64,000 bases of DNA from Bauldia sp. Lineage in GTDB: Bacteria > Pseudomonadota > Alphaproteobacteria > Rhizobiales > Kaistiaceae. A program made the position numbers and the translations under genes. Below are positions 1 to 8,854 of the stretch, in pieces. The stretch covers positions 248,001-312,000 of the forward strand of contig JBBCGQ010000001.1 in assembly GCA_037200845.1 (NCBI GenBank), read 5' to 3'. Below the pieces are notes generated by a model that was not told the origin of the DNA, ran no database searches, and worked only from the letters and a program-made list of their open reading frames with translations. Position 1 is the first letter of the stretch. Every line of letters begins with the position of its first letter.

Positions 1-6
1 CTTTGA

Positions 7-399
7 TCAAGAGACCTGAAAGCTCCAACTTGAGATCGGCCAAGCGCCGCCAAGAGGGTCTCCGAGATCGAAGTCGAGAGTACGCAGCTTTCCGTTGACT
101 GCAAGATGCAGCAGATCAGAAAAAAGAAGTCGCGTGGTGCTCAACGACACAAAGAGGCTCACCAGCTCGATGGCGAGAGAGCCAGGCACGCGCGGTAGCT
201 TAGCCCGCGAGGAAGCGATCAACACGACCACCGTGGGATGACCTACTGCGTCGGCCATCGCTTCTGGATGCGACACCGCCGAGAAGATGATCGTGGACAG
301 TTCCGTGGATCGCTGCTCCTTCTGAGGATGCGACGCTCCAAGCCGCAGGCTCGAAAGGCCAATGATATCCGCCCGCCAACTTCCCAACGGGAGCGCCAT
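7..399 (-). CDS. Hypothetical protein (130 aa)
   Basis: I do not recognise this protein. The start at 399 was chosen because a strong Shine-Dalgarno sequence (AGGAAGGA) lies 8 bases upstream of that ATG; a longer frame to 441 exists but has no such site. The product is rich in Leu, Ser and Val with a mildly hydrophobic middle and no clear membrane segment or motif. It is divergent from the TraD-like ATPase gene to its right. It could be an accessory gene of the mobile element. The ribosome binding site is the main support for it being real. Confidence 0.45.
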   Translation of the reverse strand: MALPLGSWRADIIGLSSLRLGASHPQKEQRSTELSTIIFSAVSHPEAMADAVGHPTVVVLIASSRAKLPRVPGSLAIELVSLFVSLSTTRLLFSDLLHLAVNGKLRTLDFDLGDPLGGAWPISSWSFQVS

Positions 400-669
400 C
401 AACTCAATCCTTCCTAGCCGACCAAGACCTTCCGATCGCAAATTGACGCTCTATGAGGGGCGCACTTTGGCACGCATATACAGACGCATCTTCTGTGCAT
501 GCGTTTGCACGTCGGGCAAATCCCGAGGCGACATAGATTCCAGCGGCTTCCCGTCAGTCTGACTTTAGAAGCAAAGCGCTTCTCCGTTCTTCTCTCATGC
601 GAGGCGCGGCGAAGCCGGGCATTGCCTGCCCGTCTTCGCAAGATTCGCTATCTGAATCAGAATGGCTGG

Positions 670-1824
670 ATGCAGGGGCTCACGCTGATAGGCCGCGTCG
701 ATGCCCGCAACGATCAGCGGGTATTCGGCATCAAGGAAGCTGATCGGTTCGCGCACATCCACGTAATCGGCAAGACCGGAACCGGTAAGTCGACATTGCT
801 GGAAAACATGGCGCGCCAGGATCTGCTTCAGGGCCGCGGAACGATCGTCATCGATCCGCACGGCGACATGGTCGATCGGCTATATCGGTCTCTGTCCGAA
901 GAAGCACGCTCGCGAACGACATACGTCGACATTGCCGATCGCTCACAGCCGTACGGATACAATCCGCTTCGTCACGTCGGCGAAAAGTACGCTGCGATAG
1001 CGGCGTCGGGTCTCATGGACGTGTTCAGGAAGCGGTGGACCGACGCCTGGGGTGTCCGCATGGAGCACATCCTCCGCAACACCCTGCTGGCTCTTCTCGA
1101 ATTGCCGAACGCGACATTGGCTGACGTACCGCGGCTCTACTCAGACAAGGCATTCCGGCGGTCCGTTACAGCGGGTACCCGCAATCCGGCAGTGCGCGCC
1201 TTCTTCGAACAGGAATTCGATCGATTGGCGAACACCTATCGCTCAGACGGTCTCGCGCCGATCCAGAACAAGGTCGGCGCATTTCTCGCTGACCCGCTTA
1301 TCAGACGCTTCGTCACCGAGCCGAAGAGCGACCTCCATTTTCGCCGAGAGATGGATGCCGGTCGCAGCATCCTCATCAACCTTTCGAAAGGACGGCTCGG
1401 TGAGGACAGCTCCTCGCTGCTTGGTGGACTCATCGTGACAACAATCGGCCTTGCTGCAGCCAGCCGAGCCGAAGCGCCGGAGGCGGAGCGCCGCCCCTCG
1501 TTCATCTACATCGATGAGTTCCAGAGCTTTACGACCTTGGCGGTCGTCGAAATGCTCACTGAAATGCGCAAGTATGCGGTTGGCTTCACGATGGCCCATC
1601 AGTACCTGCACCAGCTCGCTCTCGAAGTCAGGCACGCAATTTTGGGCAACGCCGGAACCCTGATCGCTTTCCGGCTCGGCGCCGAGGACGCGGAAATCGT
1701 CTCGCGCGAACTCGATCGAATATTCAGCCCCTCGGATCTTCTGCGCCTCGCCAACAGGGCAATGGCGCTTCGGCTGATGATAGACGGACAGCCGTCGAGG
1801 CCGTTTAGCGCACGCACGATATGA
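670..1824 (+). CDS. TraD/VirD4-like DNA-transfer ATPase (short form)
   Basis: This is a P-loop ATPase of the HerA/VirD4/TraD group, which in conjugative systems couples or pumps DNA. Walker A is GKTGTGKST at residues 34-42; Walker B is FIYIDEF near residues 277-283, followed by a TraG/TraD-like C-terminal region. At 384 aa it lacks the N-terminal membrane region of the second TraD-like protein at 21105-23327. The frame is open upstream to 499, but the extra N-terminus looks non-native, so the ATG at 670 is preferred; its ribosome site is weak. No other type IV secretion genes are nearby, so it is either a cargo ATPase or a remnant. Nothing convincing is seen in the 289 bases after it. Confidence 0.8.
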   Translation: MQGLTLIGRVDARNDQRVFGIKEADRFAHIHVIGKTGTGKSTLLENMARQDLLQGRGTIVIDPHGDMVDRLYRSLSEEARSRTTYVDIADRSQPYGYNPLRHVGEKYAAIAASGLMDVFRKRWTDAWGVRMEHILRNTLLALLELPNATLADVPRLYSDKAFRRSVTAGTRNPAVRAFFEQEFDRLANTYRSDGLAPIQNKVGAFLADPLIRRFVTEPKSDLHFRREMDAGRSILINLSKGRLGEDSSSLLGGLIVTTIGLAAASRAEAPEAERRPSFIYIDEFQSFTTLAVVEMLTEMRKYAVGFTMAHQYLHQLALEVRHAILGNAGTLIAFRLGAEDAEIVSRELDRIFSPSDLLRLANRAMALRLMIDGQPSRPFSARTI

Positions 1825-2113
1825 TTGCGACACCCCTGGTATGAACGCGCAAACGTGCCGGTCGCCGTCCTTTGTGACCCAAACTCCAAGCTGCCTTCCG
1901 CTGATTTCATTCCGACAGCCTGGTGCGAGTTCGTAGCTTTATCGTCAGCCCCTCGAATTCTACCCCGGCCAACGGCCGCCATCGCGAAAGCGGTGGCATT
2001 GTTGACCTGAAAGGCCGCTGAAGAGCGCCTAGGCAATCTCCCGTTGCCAGCGACCGCCACGGCTGATTCTATGGCCACCGACGCGGAGCGATCTGGGAAG
2101 GCGGGCGGGCGGC

Positions 2114-3826
2114 GTGACCGAGCTAAGCTTCAAAGGCAAGGAGTTCGTTTATAACCATCACCTCGCCGTGCCCTTCCGTCCGCTCGTTCCGGACGCGAAG
2201 AAGGGCATCGGCCCAGTGGCCCTTGATGGGAATCTGATTATTCAGGGCGACAACCTTCACGCGCTGAAGGCGCTCTTGCCATTCTACGCAGGGAAGGTGG
2301 ACTGCATCTTCATCGACCCGCCCTACAACACCGGTAACGAGGGTTGGTCCTACAACGACAACGTCAACGCGCCGATGATCCGGGAATGGCTCGAAGCCAA
2401 TCCTATCGGTATTGAGGACGGGCTTAGGCACGACAAATGGTGCGCCATGATGTGGCCGCGCCTTTGTCTGCTTAGAGATCTGCTGGCCGATGACGGCGTC
2501 ATCTTCATTTGCATAGATGACAACGAACTTTATCGCCTGCGCACCATGTTGGACGAAATCTTCTATAGGGCAGAGAACTGGATCGGCACAATTGTCTGGA
2601 AGAATGTAACAGACAACAATCCCACTAGGATCGCGGTCGAGCACGAATACATCATCTGTTTTTCAAGGGACAAAGACAAAGTCGGGAAGATTTGGAAGAG
2701 CACGATCTCTGACATCAAGGATGCGCTTATCGGTGTCGGCAAAGACCTTGCCGCAAAATACCCCGATGACCGCGAGCTTGAGCATGAATATGCGAAGTGG
2801 TTCCGCGCCCACAAAAGCGAGCTCTGGCCTCTGGATCGCTACAAATATATCGACCGGGGCGGCGTGTTTACCGGGAGCCAAAGCGTCCACAACCCCGGCA
2901 AGGAGGGCTATCGGTACGACGTTATCCATCCCGTGACTAAGAAGCCCTGCAAGCAGCCACTCATGGGATACCGTTTCCCAAAGGAAACGATGGACGACCT
3001 TCTTGCCGCGGGCAAAATACTTTTTGGCGACGACGAAACCAAAATCATCGAGCTGAAACTCTATGCTCACGAGTATCAGGAGAAGCTGCCGAGCGTAATT
3101 GAGCTAGACGGCAGGACTTCAGCATACGAGCTCCGGTCGATCTTTCCCGAGAAGAAAAAGACATTTGACCACGCGAAGCCTAGTGCTCTTGTGGAGCAGA
3201 TTCTTTCGTTTGCCACGAAGAAAGATGGAGTCGTCCTCGACAGCTTTGCGGGCTCGGGTACGACTGCGCACGCTGTTCTTAAGCTCAATGCCGCCGATGG
3301 GGGCACACGGCAATTTGTGATTGTCGAGGGCGAAGATTATGCAGATGAGCTTACTGCCGAGCGTGTCCGACGCGTAATGTCTGGTGTGGCCGGTGCCGAA
3401 GACGAACTAGCCAAGGGTTTAGGCGGCACCTTCACCTATTGTGTACTTGGCGAGCCGGTAGAGTTGGACCAGGTGTTGACCGGTCGGACCTTGCCCTCTT
3501 TCGTTGGGATCGGCGCAGAGTTATTTCGGATGGCGACCAATCGTGCGCTGGTCCCGGCAGCCGTGCGCGAAGAGGACTTCTATCTTGGCGAGGCGGACGG
3601 GCAGCATGTCTGGCTGATCTACCGGCCCGACCTTGAATGGCTGAAGACGGCGGACAGCGCCCTGACGCTTTCCCGGGCCAAGGCTTTCGCCGCAGCAGAT
3701 TCGAAAAGGCGGCACCTTGTCTTCGCGCCGGCGCGCTACGTCTCGCAGAAGATGCTGGACGAGCAAAACATTCCGGTTGAGTTCGTGCCGCTGCCCTTCG
3801 CTCTCTATCGCATCGACCGGAGCTGA
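2114..3826 (+). CDS. mod: Type III restriction-modification methyltransferase (Mod)
   Basis: This is an N6-adenine DNA methyltransferase that sets the specificity of a type III restriction-modification system and is needed for both modification and cleavage. The catalytic DPPY motif is at residues 68-71 (IDPPYNTG) and the SAM-binding FAGSGTT motif is near residue 378, the beta-class order (DPPY before FxGxG). The N-terminus (KGKEFVYNHH) matches the family. The start is GTG at 2114, with a purine-rich GGGAAGG stretch upstream. It is 570 aa, within the family range. The res gene follows after 4 bases, so the two form an operon. The recognition sequence cannot be read from the sequence. Confidence 0.93.
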   Translation: MTELSFKGKEFVYNHHLAVPFRPLVPDAKKGIGPVALDGNLIIQGDNLHALKALLPFYAGKVDCIFIDPPYNTGNEGWSYNDNVNAPMIREWLEANPIGIEDGLRHDKWCAMMWPRLCLLRDLLADDGVIFICIDDNELYRLRTMLDEIFYRAENWIGTIVWKNVTDNNPTRIAVEHEYIICFSRDKDKVGKIWKSTISDIKDALIGVGKDLAAKYPDDRELEHEYAKWFRAHKSELWPLDRYKYIDRGGVFTGSQSVHNPGKEGYRYDVIHPVTKKPCKQPLMGYRFPKETMDDLLAAGKILFGDDETKIIELKLYAHEYQEKLPSVIELDGRTSAYELRSIFPEKKKTFDHAKPSALVEQILSFATKKDGVVLDSFAGSGTTAHAVLKLNAADGGTRQFVIVEGEDYADELTAERVRRVMSGVAGAEDELAKGLGGTFTYCVLGEPVELDQVLTGRTLPSFVGIGAELFRMATNRALVPAAVREEDFYLGEADGQHVWLIYRPDLEWLKTADSALTLSRAKAFAAADSKRRHLVFAPARYVSQKMLDEQNIPVEFVPLPFALYRIDRS

Positions 3827-3830
3827 CGGA

Positions 3831-6428
3831 ATGTTTCGCCAGCTCGACTACCAGGACCGAGTTCTCGCGACGCTCGACGCCTACCTGGATGTACTCAAAG
3901 ACAAGAAGGCTCGCGCAGATAAGATTGCCGCCCTCGCAGCGCAAGACCCCGCCCTTGGGCTTCCCATTCCCGACTTCGCGAAGGAAGCATGGGAAGGGCT
4001 GAAGACCGCAGGCAAGCTGCCCGCGTCACGTGCGGCCATTCCATTTTCGCAGCGCGACGACGGATGCAAACGACCTGTTCCCAACGCCGTTCTGAAAGTT
4101 CCCACCGGTGGTGGCAAGACATGGCTAGCGGTGTCTGCCGTGTCGCGCGTCATCGGCAGCTATCTTGACCGCAATGCCGGCTTCGTCCTCTGGATCGTGC
4201 CCAACGAGGCAATCTATTCGCAGACGCTCCGCCACCTCAAGAACCGGCAGCACCCCTACAGGCAAGCCCTCGACCGGGCGGCGGCCGGTCGGGTGCAGAT
4301 CATGGAAAAGACCCATCGGCTGGATGCTCGCGACGTGGACACCCAGCTCTGCATCATGTTGCTGATGCTGCAGTCGGCAAACCGGCAAACGCAGGACTCG
4401 CTCAAGATGTTCCAGGACCGTGGCGATGTTCATGGCTTCTTTCCGCCGGAGGGCGAACAGCAGGCCCACCAGGCAACCATCGAGGCAACTCCCAATCTCG
4501 ACGCATACAAGGGCATGTTCCCGATGGTGAAAGATTCGTTGGGCAATGCCTTGCGGATCATCCGACCCGTCGTCGTGCTGGACGAGGGACACAAGGCAAT
4601 TTCCGATTTAGCATTTTCCACCCTCTACGGCTTCAACCCTTGCTTCGTGCTGGAGCTGACAGCCACGCCCATCGACGTGCAGCCACGCGGCGGGCAGAAC
4701 CCACGACCGGGCCGCTATACCAATGTGTTGGCCGAAGTGACAGGCCGCGAACTGGACCGCGAGGGCATGATTAAGATGCCCCTCAATCTCGATCCCAGGC
4801 AGGGCAACGACTGGAAGGCGACCCTCAACGCGGCGCTGTTGAAGCTCGACGCAATCGACGCCGACGCCAAGAAACTCCGCGCCGAAACCAACCGCTATAT
4901 CCGGCCGATCATGCTGATCCAGGTCGAGCGCACCGGCAGAGACCAGCGGGACGCGGGCCATATCCATGCGGACGACGTGAGAGAATGGTTGCTGGCGCAG
5001 GGGTTCGATGACGCTGAAATCGCCATCAAGACGGCGGAGCAGAACGACCTGAATAGTCCCGAGAACCAGGACCTGCTTTTGCCCACAAACCGCGTGCGCG
5101 CGATCATCACTAAGCAGGCCTTGCAGGAGGGCTGGGATTGTCCCTTCGCGTACGTGCTCTGCAGCCTTGCCGCCAGCTCGAACCTCAATGCGATGACTCA
5201 GCTTGTCGGGCGCATCCTGCGCCAGCCGGATGCGCTCAAGACCGGTATCTCCTCATTGGACGAATGCCACGTCATCACCCACCGTGCCGGCACCGCAGAT
5301 GTAGTGAGTGCCATTAAGGACGGACTGGAGCAGGACGGGCTTGGCGACCTTGTGCTGGAAGTCACCCAGGGTGACGCCGGTGGAGCAAGCAAGGTCACGC
5401 GCAAGATCGAGCGGCGGCCAGCCTTCGACAAGACCGAAATCTATCTGCCCAAGGTCATGGTCGCGGACGGCAGCAACGCGCGCGACCTCGACTACGAAAC
5501 CGATATCCTGTCCGTGATCGACTGGCGCGGCTTCGATCCCAAATCCATTGCTGCGAAAATTCCCGACAACGCCCAAGCCGCCGAGAGCCAGCTGCAACGC
5601 ATTCGTCTTTCCGACAATGACGATGTGTTGTTCGTCGGCGAAATCATCGCCGCGAACAGCGAGCTTCTGGCTTTTGACCCTGCTTATGCGGTGCGGATGG
5701 TGTCCGACATTGTGCCGAACCCGTTCGTCGGCCGGGAGATCGTCGGGGCGCTGATCAAGGCGCTTAAAGCGCGTGGCTTTGATGACAAAAAGCTGGGGGC
5801 ATTTGCTAGCTTGATCGTAGAGGAATTGCGCAAGGGATTGGACGCGGAGCGCGCCGCGCGCGCCGAAACGCTCTTCAAGGCAGAAGTCGCGGCCGGGAGC
5901 ATCCAGTTCCGACTGCGGATCGACGGCCGCAATTGGAGCATCCCCCATACGGTGGAGACTACCGAGCCGCTCAATGGTCGACAGCTTCTTTCAAAGTCGG
6001 GCGGGCCGCTCGAAAAGAGTCTCTTTGCACCCGTCTATGAAAACGACCTCAACGGCGACGAGCGGGACGTTGCCGTCTATCTCGACGGCGAAAAGGCGCT
6101 CAACTGGTGGCACCGCAATGTCGCCCGGACGCAGTACGGCATCCAAGGCTGGCGAAGGGCCAAGATATATCCCGACTTCATCTTCGCCGTGCGGCAGGAC
6201 GGAAATGCCGCGAAGATCACCGTTCTTGAAACTAAGGGCGACCAGCTCGACAATCTCGACACGGCCTATAAGCGCGACGTGCTCAATTTCCTGTCCAAGA
6301 ATTTCGCGTGGGACCACACCGCTCCGGTCGGCGAGCTTGAATTGGTCAAGAATGGGGGCGAGTCAGTCAGGGCTACCCTCATCCTGATGAGCGAGTGGGA
6401 GGCCAAGCTGCCGAGCTACCTGCAATAG
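3831..6428 (+). CDS. res: Type III restriction enzyme, helicase-nuclease subunit (Res)
   Basis: This is the ATP-dependent translocase and endonuclease subunit that pairs with Mod and cuts DNA near unmodified sites. It is a 865-aa SF2 helicase with Walker A PTGGGKTW near residue 91 and the DEGH box near residue 251, followed by the ATP/helicase motif TATPI. The C-terminal nuclease of PD-(D/E)xK type is visible as YPDF near residue 781 and ETKG near residue 800. The ATG at 3831 lies 4 bases after the mod stop. All expected domains are present in one frame, so the system looks intact. Confidence 0.93.
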   Translation: MFRQLDYQDRVLATLDAYLDVLKDKKARADKIAALAAQDPALGLPIPDFAKEAWEGLKTAGKLPASRAAIPFSQRDDGCKRPVPNAVLKVPTGGGKTWLAVSAVSRVIGSYLDRNAGFVLWIVPNEAIYSQTLRHLKNRQHPYRQALDRAAAGRVQIMEKTHRLDARDVDTQLCIMLLMLQSANRQTQDSLKMFQDRGDVHGFFPPEGEQQAHQATIEATPNLDAYKGMFPMVKDSLGNALRIIRPVVVLDEGHKAISDLAFSTLYGFNPCFVLELTATPIDVQPRGGQNPRPGRYTNVLAEVTGRELDREGMIKMPLNLDPRQGNDWKATLNAALLKLDAIDADAKKLRAETNRYIRPIMLIQVERTGRDQRDAGHIHADDVREWLLAQGFDDAEIAIKTAEQNDLNSPENQDLLLPTNRVRAIITKQALQEGWDCPFAYVLCSLAASSNLNAMTQLVGRILRQPDALKTGISSLDECHVITHRAGTADVVSAIKDGLEQDGLGDLVLEVTQGDAGGASKVTRKIERRPAFDKTEIYLPKVMVADGSNARDLDYETDILSVIDWRGFDPKSIAAKIPDNAQAAESQLQRIRLSDNDDVLFVGEIIAANSELLAFDPAYAVRMVSDIVPNPFVGREIVGALIKALKARGFDDKKLGAFASLIVEELRKGLDAERAARAETLFKAEVAAGSIQFRLRIDGRNWSIPHTVETTEPLNGRQLLSKSGGPLEKSLFAPVYENDLNGDERDVAVYLDGEKALNWWHRNVARTQYGIQGWRRAKIYPDFIFAVRQDGNAAKITVLETKGDQLDNLDTAYKRDVLNFLSKNFAWDHTAPVGELELVKNGGESVRATLILMSEWEAKLPSYLQ

Positions 6429-6482
6429 AGTCTGTTGCCGACGTCAGCCGCAGAGATGACGCAGTAAGTCGTGGCTGGCGTC

Positions 6483-6561
6483 TCAACAATCCCTTCTACA
6501 CCGGCGTGATGCGCATTCGGCGCGATGGCAACTGCATCAGGGGATTCACGAGCCTCTGGTG
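6483..6561 (+). pseudogene. Serine recombinase remnant
   Basis: A short segment encodes LNNPFYTGVMRIRRDG followed by a diverged tail. This is nearly the same as an internal part of the complete serine recombinase at 14727-16301 (complement of about 15565-15645), and the DNA matches at most positions. No start, catalytic domain or C-terminus is present. It is a scar of an earlier recombinase gene, positioned between the type III system and the end of the ubiquitin-like operon. Confidence 0.75.
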
Positions 6562-6568
6562 CTCGCGA

Positions 6569-8074
6569 CTAAGCGGTTTGTAATGAGTTTTTCGAGATTT
6601 CCGATCGACCCAGCGCCTCGTTTTCAATTGCGAGCGTCAGACTCTCGGCCATCGCGTATGCCAGCGCTCTCCGTCGCTGCCGCTCGGCAAGGAGCCGTAT
6701 CTCTGATTTGTCCGCGTACGAAGCCTTCCTCAACAGTTGCAGTGCGACCGCAATAGGGTATTCGAGCGGATCTATCGTGTCGGCCAGCGCAACTTGGCGC
6801 AAAAAGCGCAGAGCTTGAGCAATCCTCGCGCCCTTGGTTTCAGGCGATACAGGCAAAGGTACGTGGCTCAAGGATTCCAAATTGTACAGCGACCTAGCCA
6901 ATCCTTCCCAAGCTTCTCCGTACACGCTGTCTGTCGCCAGCACGAGTGATACGTCAAGCGCCGAGGGATCTGCGCTCAGGGGCGCGTCGCCGGTCGAGGC
7001 AAAATCGATCAGTATGGCATCCTGGCCGGTTACCCGCACATTTTCTCCGTGAAGGTCGTTGTGCGCCATCGCATACCTGAATTTGATAACTGGCAGATCA
7101 AGAAGGCGCTTTTCCAAGTCCTCATAGGATAAGGTTGCTCCCAAATCCTGGCGAGCTACGCCAACATGGCTCGCCAGGGTGTCACGCCGTTTCTGTTTGT
7201 AGGTCGACGGCAGACAAAGTCGCATGCGTTCGGTCAGCGTTACAGCGGCGACCTTGTTAACCCGGTCGAGATGCGCCTGTTGGCGCCAGCCCTTCAGGGC
7301 GACATCGAACAAGGACTGTAACGCCGGCAGGCCTGCGCCGCGGTCGACAACTGCTTGAAGGGACTCCGACCGCTCCACAAAATTGCCGACGATTACACCA
7401 CGCGCAAATCCGAGCGCACAGCGCGATGCATCGAGATTGGGTCTTTGATTAAAAGGCACATGCAGCGTCGTGCACTCCATGTAGTTCCGAAGTTCACGAT
7501 CAATGGCCTCTCGCGATCCGAACTTTACAAAGAAGGGCAGCGCTACCGGACCGGCGCGCGAGTTGATAAGCCGCGCGTACGCCTGGAATACCGACGTCGA
7601 ACCTTGTAACACTGGAACGAGTGTCAGGCTGCTGCAATCGCTAAAGGCGCGCGACAGCAACAAGGTGTCTTCGGCACTACGAAGTTTCTCGCCGCCGATT
7701 ATACTTAGGTTCGGCTTCCAGGCAGGCGTTTCCGCCGTGCGGCTTATCCGTCTTATGGCGTTCTCCGAAGCGGTCTCAATAAAAATAAGATGCTTGCCAT
7801 TCTGTGCGATCCGATCGATGGCGTCACCGACCTTTGGCACGTCTGGGAAATCGCATAAGAACACAGGTGTGAGACCGTGCTTAACCGCGGCAATCATCGC
7901 ATCGTTTTGCGGTTGACCATCCCACTCGACGATCAATCCTTTGGCGCCAGCAAACTCGGTATCGGACGGATGTCGATCGATCTGGATGAGCGCGATATCC
8001 CGAGCCCGGCACAGTGTCGTGACTTCCGGCGGCGGTGGCGACTTGCCCCACCACAAGATCGCGTCACGCTCCAT
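6569..8074 (-). CDS. Kinase-fold protein with receiver-like N-terminus, last gene of the Ubl operon
   Basis: The 501-aa product has two visible parts. Residues 1-115 alternate short hydrophobic strands with helices, like a receiver or Rossmann-type domain. Residues from about 150 on look like a protein kinase/aminoglycoside phosphotransferase fold: a possible glycine-containing loop (LQGSTSVF, 156-163), VKFG with Lys184, Glu194, the catalytic loop HNDLHGEN (338-345, Asp340, Asn345) and IDFA (Asp357) in place of DFG. This resembles the kinase-like domain called ternary complex associated domain 9; that family name is from memory. The start ATG shares one base with the stop of the upstream Ubl gene (TGATG), so translation is coupled. 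It may phosphorylate a substrate or the Ubl machinery, which is inference. Confidence 0.72.
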   Translation of the reverse strand: MERDAILWWGKSPPPPEVTTLCRARDIALIQIDRHPSDTEFAGAKGLIVEWDGQPQNDAMIAAVKHGLTPVFLCDFPDVPKVGDAIDRIAQNGKHLIFIETASENAIRRISRTAETPAWKPNLSIIGGEKLRSAEDTLLLSRAFSDCSSLTLVPVLQGSTSVFQAYARLINSRAGPVALPFFVKFGSREAIDRELRNYMECTTLHVPFNQRPNLDASRCALGFARGVIVGNFVERSESLQAVVDRGAGLPALQSLFDVALKGWRQQAHLDRVNKVAAVTLTERMRLCLPSTYKQKRRDTLASHVGVARQDLGATLSYEDLEKRLLDLPVIKFRYAMAHNDLHGENVRVTGQDAILIDFASTGDAPLSADPSALDVSLVLATDSVYGEAWEGLARSLYNLESLSHVPLPVSPETKGARIAQALRFLRQVALADTIDPLEYPIAVALQLLRKASYADKSEIRLLAERQRRRALAYAMAESLTLAIENEALGRSEISKNSLQTA

Positions 8075-8316
8075 CAGCCGAAACTTGTCGGAGGTTTTGC
8101 AAAAAACCGGGTCGGCGAACCGTCAGGCTGCAATGCAATGCGATCTCGGTCTTGAACGATCCGGTCAGGCTCGTTTCCGCTGCCTTCAACAATAAGGTCG
8201 ACCTGCGGCTCTAGTTGTCCGAGAACCCGCACCTGAAGCCCCTCGACGACGGCTTGCGAGATCAAGAAAGCCTTGCCGTTGACCTCGATCCGGTATTGAG
8301 GCTGGTCATCAGACAT
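8074..8316 (-). CDS. Single-domain ubiquitin-like protein (multiubiquitin family)
   Basis: This 80-aa protein starts with a beta-strand pattern typical of the multiubiquitin beta-grasp family (YRIEVNGKAFLIS). It ends in FFAKPPTSFG, with the stop codon directly after Gly80. The second domain of the other Ubl in the operon ends in FFSKPPTNFGA, so the two are homologous, but this one is born with an exposed C-terminal Gly, the form an E1 can adenylate. It overlaps the end of the DUF6527 gene by 8 bases and the kinase-like gene by one base. It is a likely substrate of the E1 at 8851-10188. Confidence 0.8.
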   Translation of the reverse strand: MSDDQPQYRIEVNGKAFLISQAVVEGLQVRVLGQLEPQVDLIVEGSGNEPDRIVQDRDRIALQPDGSPTRFFAKPPTSFG

Positions 8317-8854
8317 CGTCTTGATCCCCCATGTACTCAGGGGACGCGGCAGCGAAGTGTCGTTCGTCTTCTGACATCACGGCAAGGCGACTACGCACCA
8401 ACGACCGACATTCCCAGAGCACTTCCCAAGGAGGTTCAGCAAGTCTCGCGGCGATTTCTTCAAAATGTATCGGCTGGTTACCGCTTGGTGGCAGTTGCTC
8501 GAGAACATGTTGGCGCAGCTCGCTGTCACTCCAGGCACCACGTTCGTCGCCACGTCCCCACAGGACCTTGTCGCGCCACAGGATAAAGTGTGCTTCGCAA
8601 CCCGTGTCGCGCCACACCGACGGATACAGCGTTAGCTCACCCCTCGGGTTACGATACAGGCGCCAGGCCTTTCCAGAGCGAATGTCGAGATTGATCGTTA
8701 GAACGTCCCCACAGCCATCCGGGCACCGCATCACGAGGGAACGCAGGACACCTCGCTCGACAAGGGCTACGTCGCCGGGTTGCGGGACTAGTCTGACGGC
8801 CTCGGCCTGACGCTCCACGGAGCCTTTTAGAGCGATTTTCGATGCGCGCTTCAT
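8309..8854 (-). CDS. DUF6527 family protein
   Basis: This 181-aa protein has two conserved-looking cysteine pairs that could bind zinc: RCPDGCG (Cys44, Cys48) and GCEAHF (Cys86, His89). I recognise it as DUF6527, a family repeatedly found beside multiubiquitin and E1-like genes in bacteria. Its exact role is not shown by the sequence; a peptidase or specificity role in Ubl processing or conjugation is possible. The ATG overlaps the E1 stop (ATGA) and its own end overlaps the single Ubl start, so it is made in step with both. Confidence 0.75.
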   Translation of the reverse strand: MKRASKIALKGSVERQAEAVRLVPQPGDVALVERGVLRSLVMRCPDGCGDVLTINLDIRSGKAWRLYRNPRGELTLYPSVWRDTGCEAHFILWRDKVLWGRGDERGAWSDSELRQHVLEQLPPSGNQPIHFEEIAARLAEPPWEVLWECRSLVRSRLAVMSEDERHFAAASPEYMGDQDDV

